DNA of 64,000 nucleotides from the NCBI RefSeq assembly GCF_000022025.1, contig NC_011886.1, positions 2,490,980-2,554,979 on the forward strand, read 5' to 3'. The position numbers were made by a program, and so were the translations under genes. The notes beneath the pieces were generated by a model, which saw only the letters and a program-made list of their open reading frames with translations, was not told the origin of the DNA and made no database searches. Shown piece after piece: positions 37,413-45,051 of the stretch. Source of the stretch: Pseudarthrobacter chlorophenolicus A6. GTDB lineage: Bacteria; Actinomycetota; Actinomycetes; Actinomycetales; Micrococcaceae. Each line of letters starts with the position of its first letter. The stretch's first letter is position 1.

Positions 37413-37441
37413 GCGCAGGGCCAAGGAGCAGGGCCCTGCGC
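37413..37441 (-). terminator. Possible terminator downstream of leuD
   Basis: A 10-bp GC stem (37413-37422 with 37432-37441) with a 9-nt loop begins right at the leuD stop codon. There is no T-run. Confidence 0.45.
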
Positions 37442-38043
37442 TAGGAAACCTTGGCAGGCAGGGTCTTGGGCTTGAACGAAGGCCGGGTGGCCTCATAGGC
37501 CGTGATATCGGCCTCATGCTGCAGGGTCAGCCCGATGTCGTCCAGGCCTTCGAGCAGGCGCCACCGGGTGTAGTCGTCAATCTCAAAGGGGGCCACAATG
37601 TTGCCGCACACGACGGTCTTCGACTCCAGGTCCACCGTCACCTGGGTTCCCGGCGCGTTTTCCAGTTCCTTCCAGATCAGCTCGATGTCGTCCTGGGCCA
37701 CCTGGGCGGCCAGCAGTCCCTGCTTGCCCGAGTTGCCGCGGAAGATGTCGGCGAACCGGGAGGACAGCACCGCCCTGAAGCCGTAGTCCTTCAGTGCCCA
37801 CACCGCGTGCTCGCGGGAGGAACCGGTGCCGAAGTCGGGCCCGGCCACCAGGACGGAGCCGGCGTTGAACGGTTCCTGGTTCAGGATGAAGGACGAGTCC
37901 TTGCGCCAGGCCGAGAACAGGGCGTCCTCGAAGCCGGTGCGGGTAATGCGCTTGAGGTACACCGCGGGGATGATCTGGTCCGTGTCGACGTTGCTCTGGC
38001 GCAGCGGAACGCCGATGCCTGTGTGCTTGGTGAACTTTTCCAT
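37441..38043 (-). CDS. leuD: 3-isopropylmalate dehydratase small subunit
   Basis: LeuD is the small subunit of isopropylmalate isomerase, which converts 2- to 3-isopropylmalate in leucine synthesis. The 200-residue protein shows the family segments [16 protein letters not shown] and [22 protein letters not shown], where the catalytic loop Ser lies, and [13 protein letters not shown]. It starts 9 nt after the leuC stop, so the two subunits are made together. No Fe-S ligands are expected in this subunit. Confidence 0.97.
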   Translation of the reverse strand: MEKFTKHTGIGVPLRQSNVDTDQIIPAVYLKRITRTGFEDALFSAWRKDSSFILNQEPFNAGSVLVAGPDFGTGSSREHAVWALKDYGFRAVLSSRFADIFRGNSGKQGLLAAQVAQDDIELIWKELENAPGTQVTVDLESKTVVCGNIVAPFEIDDYTRWRLLEGLDDIGLTLQHEADITAYEATRPSFKPKTLPAKVS

Positions 38044-38052
38044 GGTTGTGTC

Positions 38053-39507
38053 CTAGGCTGCGTCGGTGCGGATGGCGGCGGATGCGGGGGCAGGATCAAG
38101 GTCCGACGGCGAACTGAGCGTGCCACGGACAGCCGTGGCCGCTGCCACCACCGGGGACACCAGGTGGGTGCGGCCACCCTTGCCCTGGCGGCCCTCGAAG
38201 TTGCGGTTGGAGGTGGAGGCGCAGCGCTCCCCCGGTTCCAGCTGGTCCGGGTTCATGCCCAGGCACATGGAGCAGCCGGCGAAGCGCCATTCGGCGCCGA
38301 AGTCCTTGAACACCCGGTCCAGGCCTTCAGCCTCCGCTTCGAGGCGGACGCGGGCGGAGCCCGGCACCACCAGCATGCGGACCTTCGGGTCCTTTTCCCG
38401 GCCGCGGATAATGTCCGCGGCGGCGCGGAGGTCCTCGATGCGGGAGTTGGTGCAGGAACCCAGGAAGACGGTGTCCACACGGATGTCCTTCATGGGGGTG
38501 CCGGCTTCCAGGCCCATGTACTGGAGGGCGCGTTCCGCGGCGGCCTTGGCGTTTTCGTCGCCGAAGTCCTCGGGGGACGGAACAGCCTGGGACAGGGATA
38601 CGCCCTGGCCTGGGTTGGTGCCCCACGTGACGAACGGCTCCAGCGTGTCGGCATCGAGGTCCACCTCGACGTCGAAGGTTGCGTCGTCGTCGGTCTTCAG
38701 CGTGTTCCAGTACTCGACGGCGGCATCCCAGTCAGCGCCTTCGGGGGCGTGCGGGCGGCCCTGCATGTAGGCGTAGGTGGTCTCGTCCGGCGCCACCATG
38801 CCTGCGCGGGCGCCGGCTTCGATGGACATGTTGCAGATGGTCATGCGGGCGTCCATGGACAGGGCACGGATGGCGGAGCCGCGGTATTCCAGGACGTAGC
38901 CCTGGCCTCCGCCGGTGCCGATCTTGGCGATGACGGCCAGGATGATGTCCTTGGCCGTGACGCCGGGGCGCAGCGTGCCCTCAACGTTGATGGCCATGGT
39001 CTTGAACGGCTTCAGGGACAGGGTCTGGGTGGCCATCACATGCTCCACCTCGGAAGTGCCGATGCCCATGGCAAGCGCCCCGAAGGCACCGTGCGTGGAG
39101 GTGTGTGAGTCGCCGCAGACCACCGTCATGCCGGGCTGGGTGAGGCCCAGCTGCGGACCCACCACGTGGACGATGCCCTGTTCGGCGTCACCGAGGCTGT
39201 GCAGGCGGACACCGAACTCCGCGCAGTTGTTGCGCAGCGTCTGGATCTGGGTCCGGCTGGTGAGGTCGGCGATAGGCTTGTCGATGTCCAGCGTGGGAGT
39301 GTTGTGGTCCTCCGTGGCGATGGTCAGGTCCGGGCGGCGCAGCGGGCGGCCAGCCAGGCGCAGGCCCTCGAAGGCCTGCGGGGACGTGACCTCGTGGACC
39401 AGGTGAAGGTCGATGAAGAGAAGGTCGGGCTGGGCGTTGGCACCTGCGCCGTCGCCTTTGCGCACCACGTGCGCGTCCCAGACTTTCTCGGCCAATGTCT
39501 TTGCCAT
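38053..39507 (-). CDS. leuC: 3-isopropylmalate dehydratase large subunit
   Basis: LeuC carries the 4Fe-4S cluster of isopropylmalate isomerase. The 484-residue protein has the conserved [37 protein letters not shown], the Cys-containing [13 protein letters not shown] and the [14 protein letters not shown] pair for the cluster. I begin at the ATG at 39507 ([11 protein letters not shown]), because the GGGAG ribosome-binding site lies 6 nt before it, while the ATG at 39513 touches it. The gene is divergent from its likely regulator, with palindromes in between. Confidence 0.97.
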   Translation of the reverse strand: MAKTLAEKVWDAHVVRKGDGAGANAQPDLLFIDLHLVHEVTSPQAFEGLRLAGRPLRRPDLTIATEDHNTPTLDIDKPIADLTSRTQIQTLRNNCAEFGVRLHSLGDAEQGIVHVVGPQLGLTQPGMTVVCGDSHTSTHGAFGALAMGIGTSEVEHVMATQTLSLKPFKTMAINVEGTLRPGVTAKDIILAVIAKIGTGGGQGYVLEYRGSAIRALSMDARMTICNMSIEAGARAGMVAPDETTYAYMQGRPHAPEGADWDAAVEYWNTLKTDDDATFDVEVDLDADTLEPFVTWGTNPGQGVSLSQAVPSPEDFGDENAKAAAERALQYMGLEAGTPMKDIRVDTVFLGSCTNSRIEDLRAAADIIRGREKDPKVRMLVVPGSARVRLEAEAEGLDRVFKDFGAEWRFAGCSMCLGMNPDQLEPGERCASTSNRNFEGRQGKGGRTHLVSPVVAAATAVRGTLSSPSDLDPAPASAAIRTDAA

Positions 39508-39539
39508 GGCCATCTCCCTTCACTGCTGTTTGGCTGAAT

Positions 39540-39553
39540 GCTTCAACTGAAGC
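39540..39553. promoter_or_regulatory. Palindrome in the leuC-ndgR spacer (site 1)
   Basis: GCTTCA-AC-TGAAGC is a perfect inverted repeat with 6-nt arms and a 2-nt centre. It lies 33 nt upstream of leuC and is a candidate operator for the IclR-type regulator. Confidence 0.5.
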
Positions 39554-39590
39554 AGGACGGCTCGGCACGGCGCCAGCCGAAAGATTTGCA

Positions 39591-39605
39591 TCTCAGATAA
39601 TGAGA
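39591..39605. promoter_or_regulatory. Palindrome in the leuC-ndgR spacer (site 2)
   Basis: TCTCA-GATAA-TGAGA is an inverted repeat with 5-nt arms, about 16 nt before the regulator's ATG. The position suits autoregulation. Confidence 0.45.
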
Positions 39606-39620
39606 CGGCAATATCATTAC

Positions 39621-40340
39621 ATGGACAATTCTAGTGGAGTCGGCGTCATTGATAAAGCAGCACAGGTGCTTGACGCGCTCGAAGCCGGCCCCACCACGCT
39701 GGCACAGCTCGTAGCCGCCACCGGACTGGCCCGTCCCACTGTCCACCGCCTCGCCCTCGCGCTGGTCCACCACCGGCTGGTAAGCCGTGACATCCAGGGA
39801 AGGTTCGTGCTCGGAAGCCGGCTGGTTGAACTGGCATCGGCCGCCGGCGAGGACCGCCTCATCGCTTCTGCCGGCCCCGTCCTGATGCAGCTTCGGGACG
39901 CCACCGGCGAGAGCGCGCAGATCTTCCGCCGCCAGGGCGACTGGCGGGTCTGCGTGGCATCGGCCGAGCGCCCCATCGGCCTGCGCGACACCATTCCGGT
40001 GGGCACCCAGTTGTCCATGAAGGCCGGCTCCGCTGCCCAGGTGCTGCTTGCCTGGGAAGACCACGACCGCCTGCTCGAAGGCCTGCAGTCGGCGCGCTTC
40101 ACGCCCACGGTCCTGGCAGGCGTACGACGGCGGGGCTGGGGCCAGAGCCTTGGCGAACGCGAGCCGGGGGTCGCCTCAGTCTCGGCGCCGGTGCGCGGAC
40201 CGTCCGGCCGCGTCATTGCCGCCGTATCAATCTCCGGCCCCATTGAGCGGCTGACCCGGCAGCCCGGCAGGCTGCACGCCGAAGTGGTCTGCAACGCCGG
40301 CCGCATCCTTACCGAAGCGCTGCGCAAAAACAACGACTGA
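39621..40340 (+). CDS. ndgR: IclR-family transcriptional regulator (NdgR/LtbR-like)
   Basis: The 239-residue protein has an N-terminal winged helix-turn-helix (VGVIDKAAQVLDALEAGPTT to ATGLARPTVHRLALALVHH) and a C-terminal ligand-binding IclR domain (SAQIFRRQGDWRVCVASAE onwards). In Streptomyces NdgR and in Corynebacterium LtbR, divergently encoded next to leuCD, control leucine and other amino-acid genes. The same divergent arrangement occurs here. I chose the ATG at 39621, since earlier in-frame starts overlap leuC and its promoter. Two palindromes lie in the spacer. Confidence 0.9.
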   Translation: MDNSSGVGVIDKAAQVLDALEAGPTTLAQLVAATGLARPTVHRLALALVHHRLVSRDIQGRFVLGSRLVELASAAGEDRLIASAGPVLMQLRDATGESAQIFRRQGDWRVCVASAERPIGLRDTIPVGTQLSMKAGSAAQVLLAWEDHDRLLEGLQSARFTPTVLAGVRRRGWGQSLGEREPGVASVSAPVRGPSGRVIAAVSISGPIERLTRQPGRLHAEVVCNAGRILTEALRKNND

Positions 40341-40380
40341 ACGCCGCCGGGCAACAGCACCCAACCCGGCCTCGGGCGGT

Positions 40381-40396
40381 TAGGCTGTGGCCCATG
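40381..40396 (+). promoter_or_regulatory. Leaderless promoter -10 box of the DUF1697 gene
   Basis: TAGGCT at 40381-40386 is followed by 7 nt and the ATG at 40394. No Shine-Dalgarno is present. Confidence 0.5.
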
Positions 40397-40954
40397 GGCA
40401 GCTACGCAGTATTTCTCCGCGGCATCAACGTGGGCGGCATCAACATCAAAATGGCAGACCTTCGCGACGCACTGAAGGCCAGCGGCTTTGGCGACGCCAA
40501 GACACTGCTGGCCAGTGGCAACGTGGTCCTTACCAGCGGACTGGACGCCGCCGGCGTGAAGCAGGAGTTCGAGAAGGCCCTTCGCGCCGCTTTCGGCTAC
40601 GAGGCCTGGGTAGTGGTCCTGCCGGCCGGCCGGGTGGCAGAGCTAGTGGAGGCGTGCCCGTACCCGGACGACGACAAGTCCACGCACTCGTACATCACGC
40701 TGTCTTCCGACCACGCTGTCCTGGACGAACTGGACGCTGCGGGCCAGGCCCTGGGCGACGCACACCGGCAACACCGGCTTGGCCCTGAGGCCCTCGCCTG
40801 GCTCGCACCGGCCGGCGGGACCCTGGACAGCCCGTTCAGCAAAGTTTCGTCCAAGGCCAAATTCAAGGCCGCAACCACTACCCGCAACCTGCGCACCATG
40901 ATCAAGGTGCGGGACGCTGCTGCCGGCCTGGAAGCCGCAGGCGGCAAGGGATGA
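40394..40954 (+). CDS. DUF1697 protein
   Basis: A 186-residue protein with the opening segment YAVFLRGINVGGINIKMADLR typical of DUF1697, followed by LLASGNVVLTSG and a C-terminal SSKAKFKAATTTRNLRTMIK that is the second conserved block. It has no signal peptide or transmembrane segment. The family is widespread in bacteria and its function is not known. It converges on the GTPase operon with 9 nt between the stop codons. Confidence 0.85.
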   Translation: MGSYAVFLRGINVGGINIKMADLRDALKASGFGDAKTLLASGNVVLTSGLDAAGVKQEFEKALRAAFGYEAWVVVLPAGRVAELVEACPYPDDDKSTHSYITLSSDHAVLDELDAAGQALGDAHRQHRLGPEALAWLAPAGGTLDSPFSKVSSKAKFKAATTTRNLRTMIKVRDAAAGLEAAGGKG

Positions 40955-40963
40955 GCCCCTCCC

Positions 40964-42577
40964 CTAGCCTGCCGCCACCTTCAGTGCCGCGTTAAACGCC
41001 GCAAGCCTGCTGACCTCTACCTCAACCGGTTCCACCACAAGGTTCCGGGCAACCCCGGCCACGGCCGCCTCCAGCCGCTTCCGCGCCCTCGATGCCCGTG
41101 CCGCGGCGGTCCCTGCGGCAATGAAACGGCCGGCTAGGGCCAGCACAATCCCCAGCACCACTCCGAAGGCGGCCATCAGGGTTGGCACCGGCCACCCTTC
41201 CACCCGCGGCGGCTCCGGTGCCGGCATTTGGAAATACTGCAGTGCCGCGAGGCCGGCGAGCCAACCGAGGCCGCCCAGGACGGTCAGCAGCGCCAGCCAC
41301 TGGACCACATTAAAGACACCCCACCACCAGGATTTCCGGTTGGCCCCAAGGTCGGTGCCGGCGATGGCCTGGTCCAGGGCATCCGGAAGCCGGTCCCGGC
41401 CGTCACGGGCCGCGCTGCGGATGGCGGCCCTCCAGGGACCCGGCGCGCCGGCGCTGGCGGCATCTGCAAACTCCCTGACGGCAGAGTCTGTGCGCGCCCG
41501 GGCAGGGGCACTGGCCGGCGGAAGCGACGTGCGGTTGAGTTCCGCCGGTGCGTCCCTGCGGAGGTTGAGCCTGCGCAGGGGGTCGGGCCGGAACCTCGAG
41601 AGCCATCGGGTGGCGGGCCAGCCCGTCCGCCGGACGGATTCGAGGCGGTAGGAACGGGCCACGGCACTGACAACCACCGGCACATTGGCTGCCGCCGCCA
41701 GTTCGCCGCCCAGCCTCGCCACGGCCTGGTTGCGGACACCGGCAGCTTCACCGTCCCCGGACGCCTCCCTCAGTTCCCTGGAAGCTTTCGCTACGTCCGC
41801 CTCCAGCCGCTGCGAGCGGGCCTTCCGCTGCACCACCACGTTCCTGATCGCAGCACGCACGCCGTCCACGCCCTGGCCCGTCAGCGCAGATGCAGCGAGG
41901 ACCTTCACTTTGCCCAGGCCTTCGGCGGCAAGGATCCCGCGGAGGGATTCCAGGACGGGCGGCACGTCGTGGGCCGGGAGCCTGTCCGCCTGGTTGAGGA
42001 CCACCAAAGTAACGGCGCCGTGCGAGGCCAGCGGGGCGAGGAAATCCTGGTGGACCGCCGCATCCGCGTACTTTTGCGGGTCGAGCACCCAGACGAGGAC
42101 ATCCACCAGGCCCACCATGCGCTGCACCACTTCACGGTTGGCCGCGCGGGTGGAATCGAAATCCGGCAGGTCCAGCAGGATCAGGCCGGTGTCCTCGCCC
42201 GCGAAGCCTTCCACGGGGGCTGCGTGGTGCCGGTTGCGGACATCGAGCCAGTCGAGGAGCGGTTCGCTGCCGCCCACTCCCCAGACCCCCGCCAGCGGCT
42301 CCGATGTTGTGGGGCGGCGGGCCGCCGTCGTCGCGAGGTCGCTGCCGCTCACCGCGTTGAACAGCGAGGACTTACCGCTTCCGGTAGCACCGAAGAAACC
42401 CACCACAGTGTGTTCCGCTGACAGGGACCGGCGCGACCCGGCGCGCTCCAGGACCTGGAGAACCTCCTCCAGCTGTGCGTCCGGAAGGACACCACCGGCC
42501 AGCTGCCGCGCGTCGTTCAGTGCTTCCAGCCGCCGGTCCAGCCGTGATGAATCGCGGGCGCCGCTGTGCCGGCTCAC
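40964..42577 (-). CDS. Dynamin-like GTPase, second of a pair, two membrane segments
   Basis: A 537-residue GTPase. The P-loop is GFFGATGSGKSSLFNAV (near residue 65), the G3-like segment is LLDLPDFDSTRAAN and the G4-like segment is VVLNQADRLPAHD, with NQAD for the usual NKxD. Residues from about 415 include two hydrophobic stretches (VVQWLALLTVLGGLGWLAGL and PTLMAAFGVVLGIVLAL), then a basic helix. This suggests a membrane-bound large GTPase. The GTG start overlaps the upstream GTPase stop by 4 nt, so the two are coupled. Confidence 0.85.
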   Translation of the reverse strand: MSRHSGARDSSRLDRRLEALNDARQLAGGVLPDAQLEEVLQVLERAGSRRSLSAEHTVVGFFGATGSGKSSLFNAVSGSDLATTAARRPTTSEPLAGVWGVGGSEPLLDWLDVRNRHHAAPVEGFAGEDTGLILLDLPDFDSTRAANREVVQRMVGLVDVLVWVLDPQKYADAAVHQDFLAPLASHGAVTLVVLNQADRLPAHDVPPVLESLRGILAAEGLGKVKVLAASALTGQGVDGVRAAIRNVVVQRKARSQRLEADVAKASRELREASGDGEAAGVRNQAVARLGGELAAAANVPVVVSAVARSYRLESVRRTGWPATRWLSRFRPDPLRRLNLRRDAPAELNRTSLPPASAPARARTDSAVREFADAASAGAPGPWRAAIRSAARDGRDRLPDALDQAIAGTDLGANRKSWWWGVFNVVQWLALLTVLGGLGWLAGLAALQYFQMPAPEPPRVEGWPVPTLMAAFGVVLGIVLALAGRFIAAGTAAARASRARKRLEAAVAGVARNLVVEPVEVEVSRLAAFNAALKVAAG

Positions 42578-44349
42578 GCGGTACCCGCCAGGCGGGCCAG
42601 CGCATCTGCCTGGCTGTCGAGCATGCCGGCCGCCGTCGCGTCTGCGGCCGGGAGCCGGTCCAGGAACCGCTGCTGTTCCTCTTCGAGCAGCCGCTGGCAG
42701 CGGGCAGCCAGGTCAGTGCGTGCCTTTTCGGCCATCCGGCGCACAGCATCTTCACCGAACACGGCCTCGAGCAGGCGTTGGCCCACGACGGCGGTTCCCC
42801 CTGCCACACCGACCTCCAGCCCTGTCAGGCCTGCTGTCATCGAGAAGACGACGATCATCAGTGCGGCACCCAGCCCGTTGATGCCGAAGGATAGCCACCG
42901 GGCCTGGGTCCGCTTTCCCTGGCCCTCCGTGCGGATAAGTTCCATCAGCGTCTCCTGCCAGGCGCGGATCTCCTGTGCTGCCCGGTCCGCGAAACCGGGG
43001 CCGGCCCCCGAGAGGTCGTCTGTGCCCAGCAGCTGCCGGCCCGCCGGGTCGGACCGCCAGCGGCGATCGGATTCCTCGGCGGCGTTTGCAGCCTCATCGA
43101 CGATGACGGCCTGCAGGCCCGTTTCGATGGCTGCTTCGACCTTGATGGCCGGCGGCGGTTCACCGCGGAAGAAGGCACCCAGCCGGTCGCGGAAGCGGCC
43201 CACGTTCTGCTCGAGGGTCCGGAAGAATTCACCGGTACCCACAAAGTCCTGCCAGCGGGCCAGTACTTCCCCGCGGAGCAAGGCGCCGTCCCGCGTGGCA
43301 TCGAGGATCCTGATGCCCGCGTCCCGGTACGCGGCTCCGACGCCGGCCTCCAAGGCAGCGGCCGCGCGCTGCTGCTCTGCGGCGGATGCGGCGATCCCCG
43401 CAACCCTGCCGGCCAGTGCCCGCACCGCACCGTTGAGGGTGCGGCGCGCAACGTCGGCCCGGCCTCCGGCGTCAGCGGCCAGGCCGACGAGCCAGTTCCG
43501 CAGCGGGAGGACAGCCTCCGCGGGCAGCATTCCCAGCGGATCCAGCGTGGACTCGGGGATGACAAAGAGCTGGGCACCCGACAGGCCCTCAGCGTCGAGG
43601 AGTCGCCGCAAATCCTCGACGACTTCTTCTTCCGCGCCCGGCGGTACCCTGTCCAGGACCACCGCCACCATGATGTCCCTCGCGGCCGCATCCAGGAGCA
43701 GCCGCCAAGGAACGGCGTCGGCATATCTGTTGGCCGTGGTGACGAAGATCCACAGATCCGCGGCTGCAAGCAGCTGGCCGGCCAGCTTCCGGTTGTCATC
43801 GGAAATGGAATCAACGTCGGGAGCGTCGAGGAGCGCAATGCCCGCCGGAACGGCGTCATCGGCGAGCAGGACCAGCGAGGAGACGGTCCCGGCGTCCGGT
43901 CCCGTCACGGTATGGGCTGCAGGGACCGGTCCGGCGGACAGGGCACCCCGGATCCGGCCGAGGCCCGGCAGGACCCGGCTGCCCTCGAACCAGCCGGCTT
44001 CCGCAGGATGGTGCAAGAGAATCGGCTGGCGGGTTGTGGGGCGGATGGCACCGGAACGGGTGACAGGATGGCCCGCCAACGCATTGACCAGGGTGGACTT
44101 TCCGGCTCCGGTTGACCCGCCGACGACGGCCAGCAGCGGGGCGTCGAGGCTGCGGTAGCGGGGAAGGATGTAATCGTCGAGCTGGGCCACACCGGCCGCG
44201 GCATCACGCCGCCCCTGCTCCGCCCCCGGCAGGGCAAGGGGCAAGGCAACCTCCGCCAAGGTGCCGCGGACCTGTCCAAGCAGGGACACGGCCGCCTCGT
44301 TCCGTTGCTCCTGCCGGTCCGCCGGGCGATTCTCATTCGGTGGGGTCAC
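42574..44349 (-). CDS. Dynamin-like GTPase, first of a pair
   Basis: A 591-residue GTPase with P-loop VVGGSTGAGKSTLVNALAG (near residue 75), a G3-like LLDAPDVDSISDDNRK and a weak G4 region (VVLDRVPPGAEEE). The C-terminal third has a hydrophobic stretch GAALMIVVFSMTAGLTGL after a long helical part. A pair of adjacent dynamin-like GTPases recalls DynA/DynB of Streptomyces, which stabilise division septa; I infer a membrane-remodelling or division-related role only by analogy. The GTG start at 44349 is preferred, because the open frame upstream runs through two tRNA genes. A -10-like CATGAT lies 6 nt before it. Confidence 0.8.
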   Translation of the reverse strand: MTPPNENRPADRQEQRNEAAVSLLGQVRGTLAEVALPLALPGAEQGRRDAAAGVAQLDDYILPRYRSLDAPLLAVVGGSTGAGKSTLVNALAGHPVTRSGAIRPTTRQPILLHHPAEAGWFEGSRVLPGLGRIRGALSAGPVPAAHTVTGPDAGTVSSLVLLADDAVPAGIALLDAPDVDSISDDNRKLAGQLLAAADLWIFVTTANRYADAVPWRLLLDAAARDIMVAVVLDRVPPGAEEEVVEDLRRLLDAEGLSGAQLFVIPESTLDPLGMLPAEAVLPLRNWLVGLAADAGGRADVARRTLNGAVRALAGRVAGIAASAAEQQRAAAALEAGVGAAYRDAGIRILDATRDGALLRGEVLARWQDFVGTGEFFRTLEQNVGRFRDRLGAFFRGEPPPAIKVEAAIETGLQAVIVDEAANAAEESDRRWRSDPAGRQLLGTDDLSGAGPGFADRAAQEIRAWQETLMELIRTEGQGKRTQARWLSFGINGLGAALMIVVFSMTAGLTGLEVGVAGGTAVVGQRLLEAVFGEDAVRRMAEKARTDLAARCQRLLEEEQQRFLDRLPAADATAAGMLDSQADALARLAGTA

Positions 44350-44355
44350 AGCAAC

Positions 44356-44361
44356 ATCATG
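44356..44361 (-). promoter_or_regulatory. Possible leaderless -10 box of the GTPase operon
   Basis: CATGAT on the minus strand ends 6 nt before the GTG at 44349, and no Shine-Dalgarno is present. It is a weaker case than the others in the window because the box begins with C. Confidence 0.4.
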
Positions 44362-44362
44362 C

Positions 44363-44414
44363 CAGCTGGGAGCTGAGAAGGAATTGACCCAGCTGCGAGC
44401 TGGGGAAGAATTGA
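44363..44414. repeat. Imperfect tandem repeat upstream of the GTPase operon
   Basis: Two 25-nt copies (44363-44387 and 44390-44414) match at 21 of 25 positions, with a 27-nt period. They lie directly behind the candidate -10 box of the GTPase operon and could be a duplicated regulatory site. Confidence 0.65.
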
Positions 44415-44430
44415 ATCGGGTCGCGAATAC

Positions 44431-44467
44431 AAAAAATGGTCCCGGGCTTATTGCCCGGGACCATTTT
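44431..44467 (-). terminator. Rho-independent terminator after tRNA-Glu
   Basis: A perfect 15-bp stem (44433-44447 with 44453-44467) is followed on the minus strand by a run of T. It terminates the tRNA-Gln/tRNA-Glu transcript before the GTPase genes. Confidence 0.9.
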
Positions 44468-44469
44468 GA

Positions 44470-44545
44470 TGGTGACCCCAGCGGGATTCGAACCCGCGTT
44501 ACCGCCGTGAGAGGGCAGCGTACTAGGCCGCTATACGATGGGGCC
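44470..44545 (-). tRNA. tRNA-Glu (anticodon CUC)
   Basis: The minus-strand sequence folds into a standard cloverleaf with a 7-bp acceptor stem (GGCCCCA with TGGGGTC), a CCTCT-CAC-type anticodon loop reading CTC, and a GGTTCGAATCC T arm. The discriminator is A and the 3' CCA is encoded in the DNA (44470-44472). Confidence 0.95.
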
Positions 44546-44672
44546 AAGTAACTTTTTTGGCGTTTCCGCCGTTCAAGCTCAGTGAGTATTTCATACACTT
44601 TGCTTTGGATTCAAATCGGCGAACCGATTGAAACCTTCTGATGTGAACATGCAGAACATGTTCAAACCAGAG

Positions 44673-44744
44673 CTGGGATACCAGGACTCGAACCTAGAAT
44701 GACGGTACCAGAAACCGTAGTGTTGCCAATTACACCATATCCCA
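44673..44744 (-). tRNA. tRNA-Gln (anticodon CUG)
   Basis: A 72-nt cloverleaf on the minus strand has acceptor stem TGGGATA with TATCCCA, an anticodon stem ACGGT/ACCGT around a loop TTCTGGT (anticodon CTG), and the T arm GGTTCGAGTCC. The discriminator is G and no CCA is encoded. It is transcribed ahead of tRNA-Glu from a shared promoter. Confidence 0.95.
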
Positions 44745-44809
44745 ATGACACTTTCGGGCCCGGTCTTCAAGGCCTTCGCCCTGCTCCGTGCGCCTCAGCA
44801 CGAGAAAAT

Positions 44810-44838
44810 ACTCTACCCGAGACTTTCGGCTCGCACAA
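44810..44838 (-). promoter_or_regulatory. Promoter of the tRNA-Gln/tRNA-Glu unit
   Basis: On the minus strand TTGTGC (-35) and TAGAGT (-10) have a 17-nt spacer. Transcription would start about 60 nt before tRNA-Gln. This is the best promoter upstream of the tRNAs. Confidence 0.65.
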
Positions 44839-44913
44839 ATCGAGGCGGCCGGCCCCTCCCCCGCGCCCGGAACTGCCACGGATTCCACCCTTGCCCAACG
44901 GCAAAGCTTAAAA

Positions 44914-44944
44914 GTTACTGTCGAGTAAGTTACTCATCAGTAAC
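44914..44944. promoter_or_regulatory. 31-bp inverted repeat, likely repressor operator
   Basis: Two 15-nt arms flank one central base and pair at 13 of 15 positions. The inner part is a perfect GAGTAA-G-TTACTC and the outer arms are GTTACTG and CAGTAAC. The size and nested symmetry fit a TetR-family operator. It lies 108 nt before the start of the heptad-repeat gene. Confidence 0.75.
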
Positions 44945-45051
44945 CTGCTAATGCCCTCCCATTCGGGCAATCCAGAGCACTGGAACCGTTCCAACCACCA
45001 TGGTCTTCGCCGCCGGGCAGCGTCGTCCGGGGGCGGGTTAGGAAGTCAGCG

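Larger units (their letters stand above)
44745..45051. other. Intergenic region, 307 nt: tRNA promoter and 31-bp operator
   Basis: This is the only stretch above 300 nt without a gene. It contains the minus-strand promoter of the tRNAs (44810-44838) and the inverted repeat at 44914-44944 that precedes the heptad-repeat gene on the plus strand. I see no tRNA, ORF or terminator in the remainder. Confidence 0.8.

Noticed and set aside
40964..44349. Antiviral dynamin system
   Set aside because: Dynamin-like proteins can act in phage defence, but there are no other defence genes, mobile elements or unusual base composition around this pair.
44350..44598. N-terminal extension of the first GTPase
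   Set aside because: The frame stays open through the tRNA-Glu gene and its terminator, so a start inside or upstream of tRNA is not credible.
44673..44744. Reading the tRNA as tRNA-Glu (UUC)
   Set aside because: The five-base anticodon stem ACGGT/ACCGT places CTG, not TTC, in the middle of the 7-nt loop, so it is tRNA-Gln.
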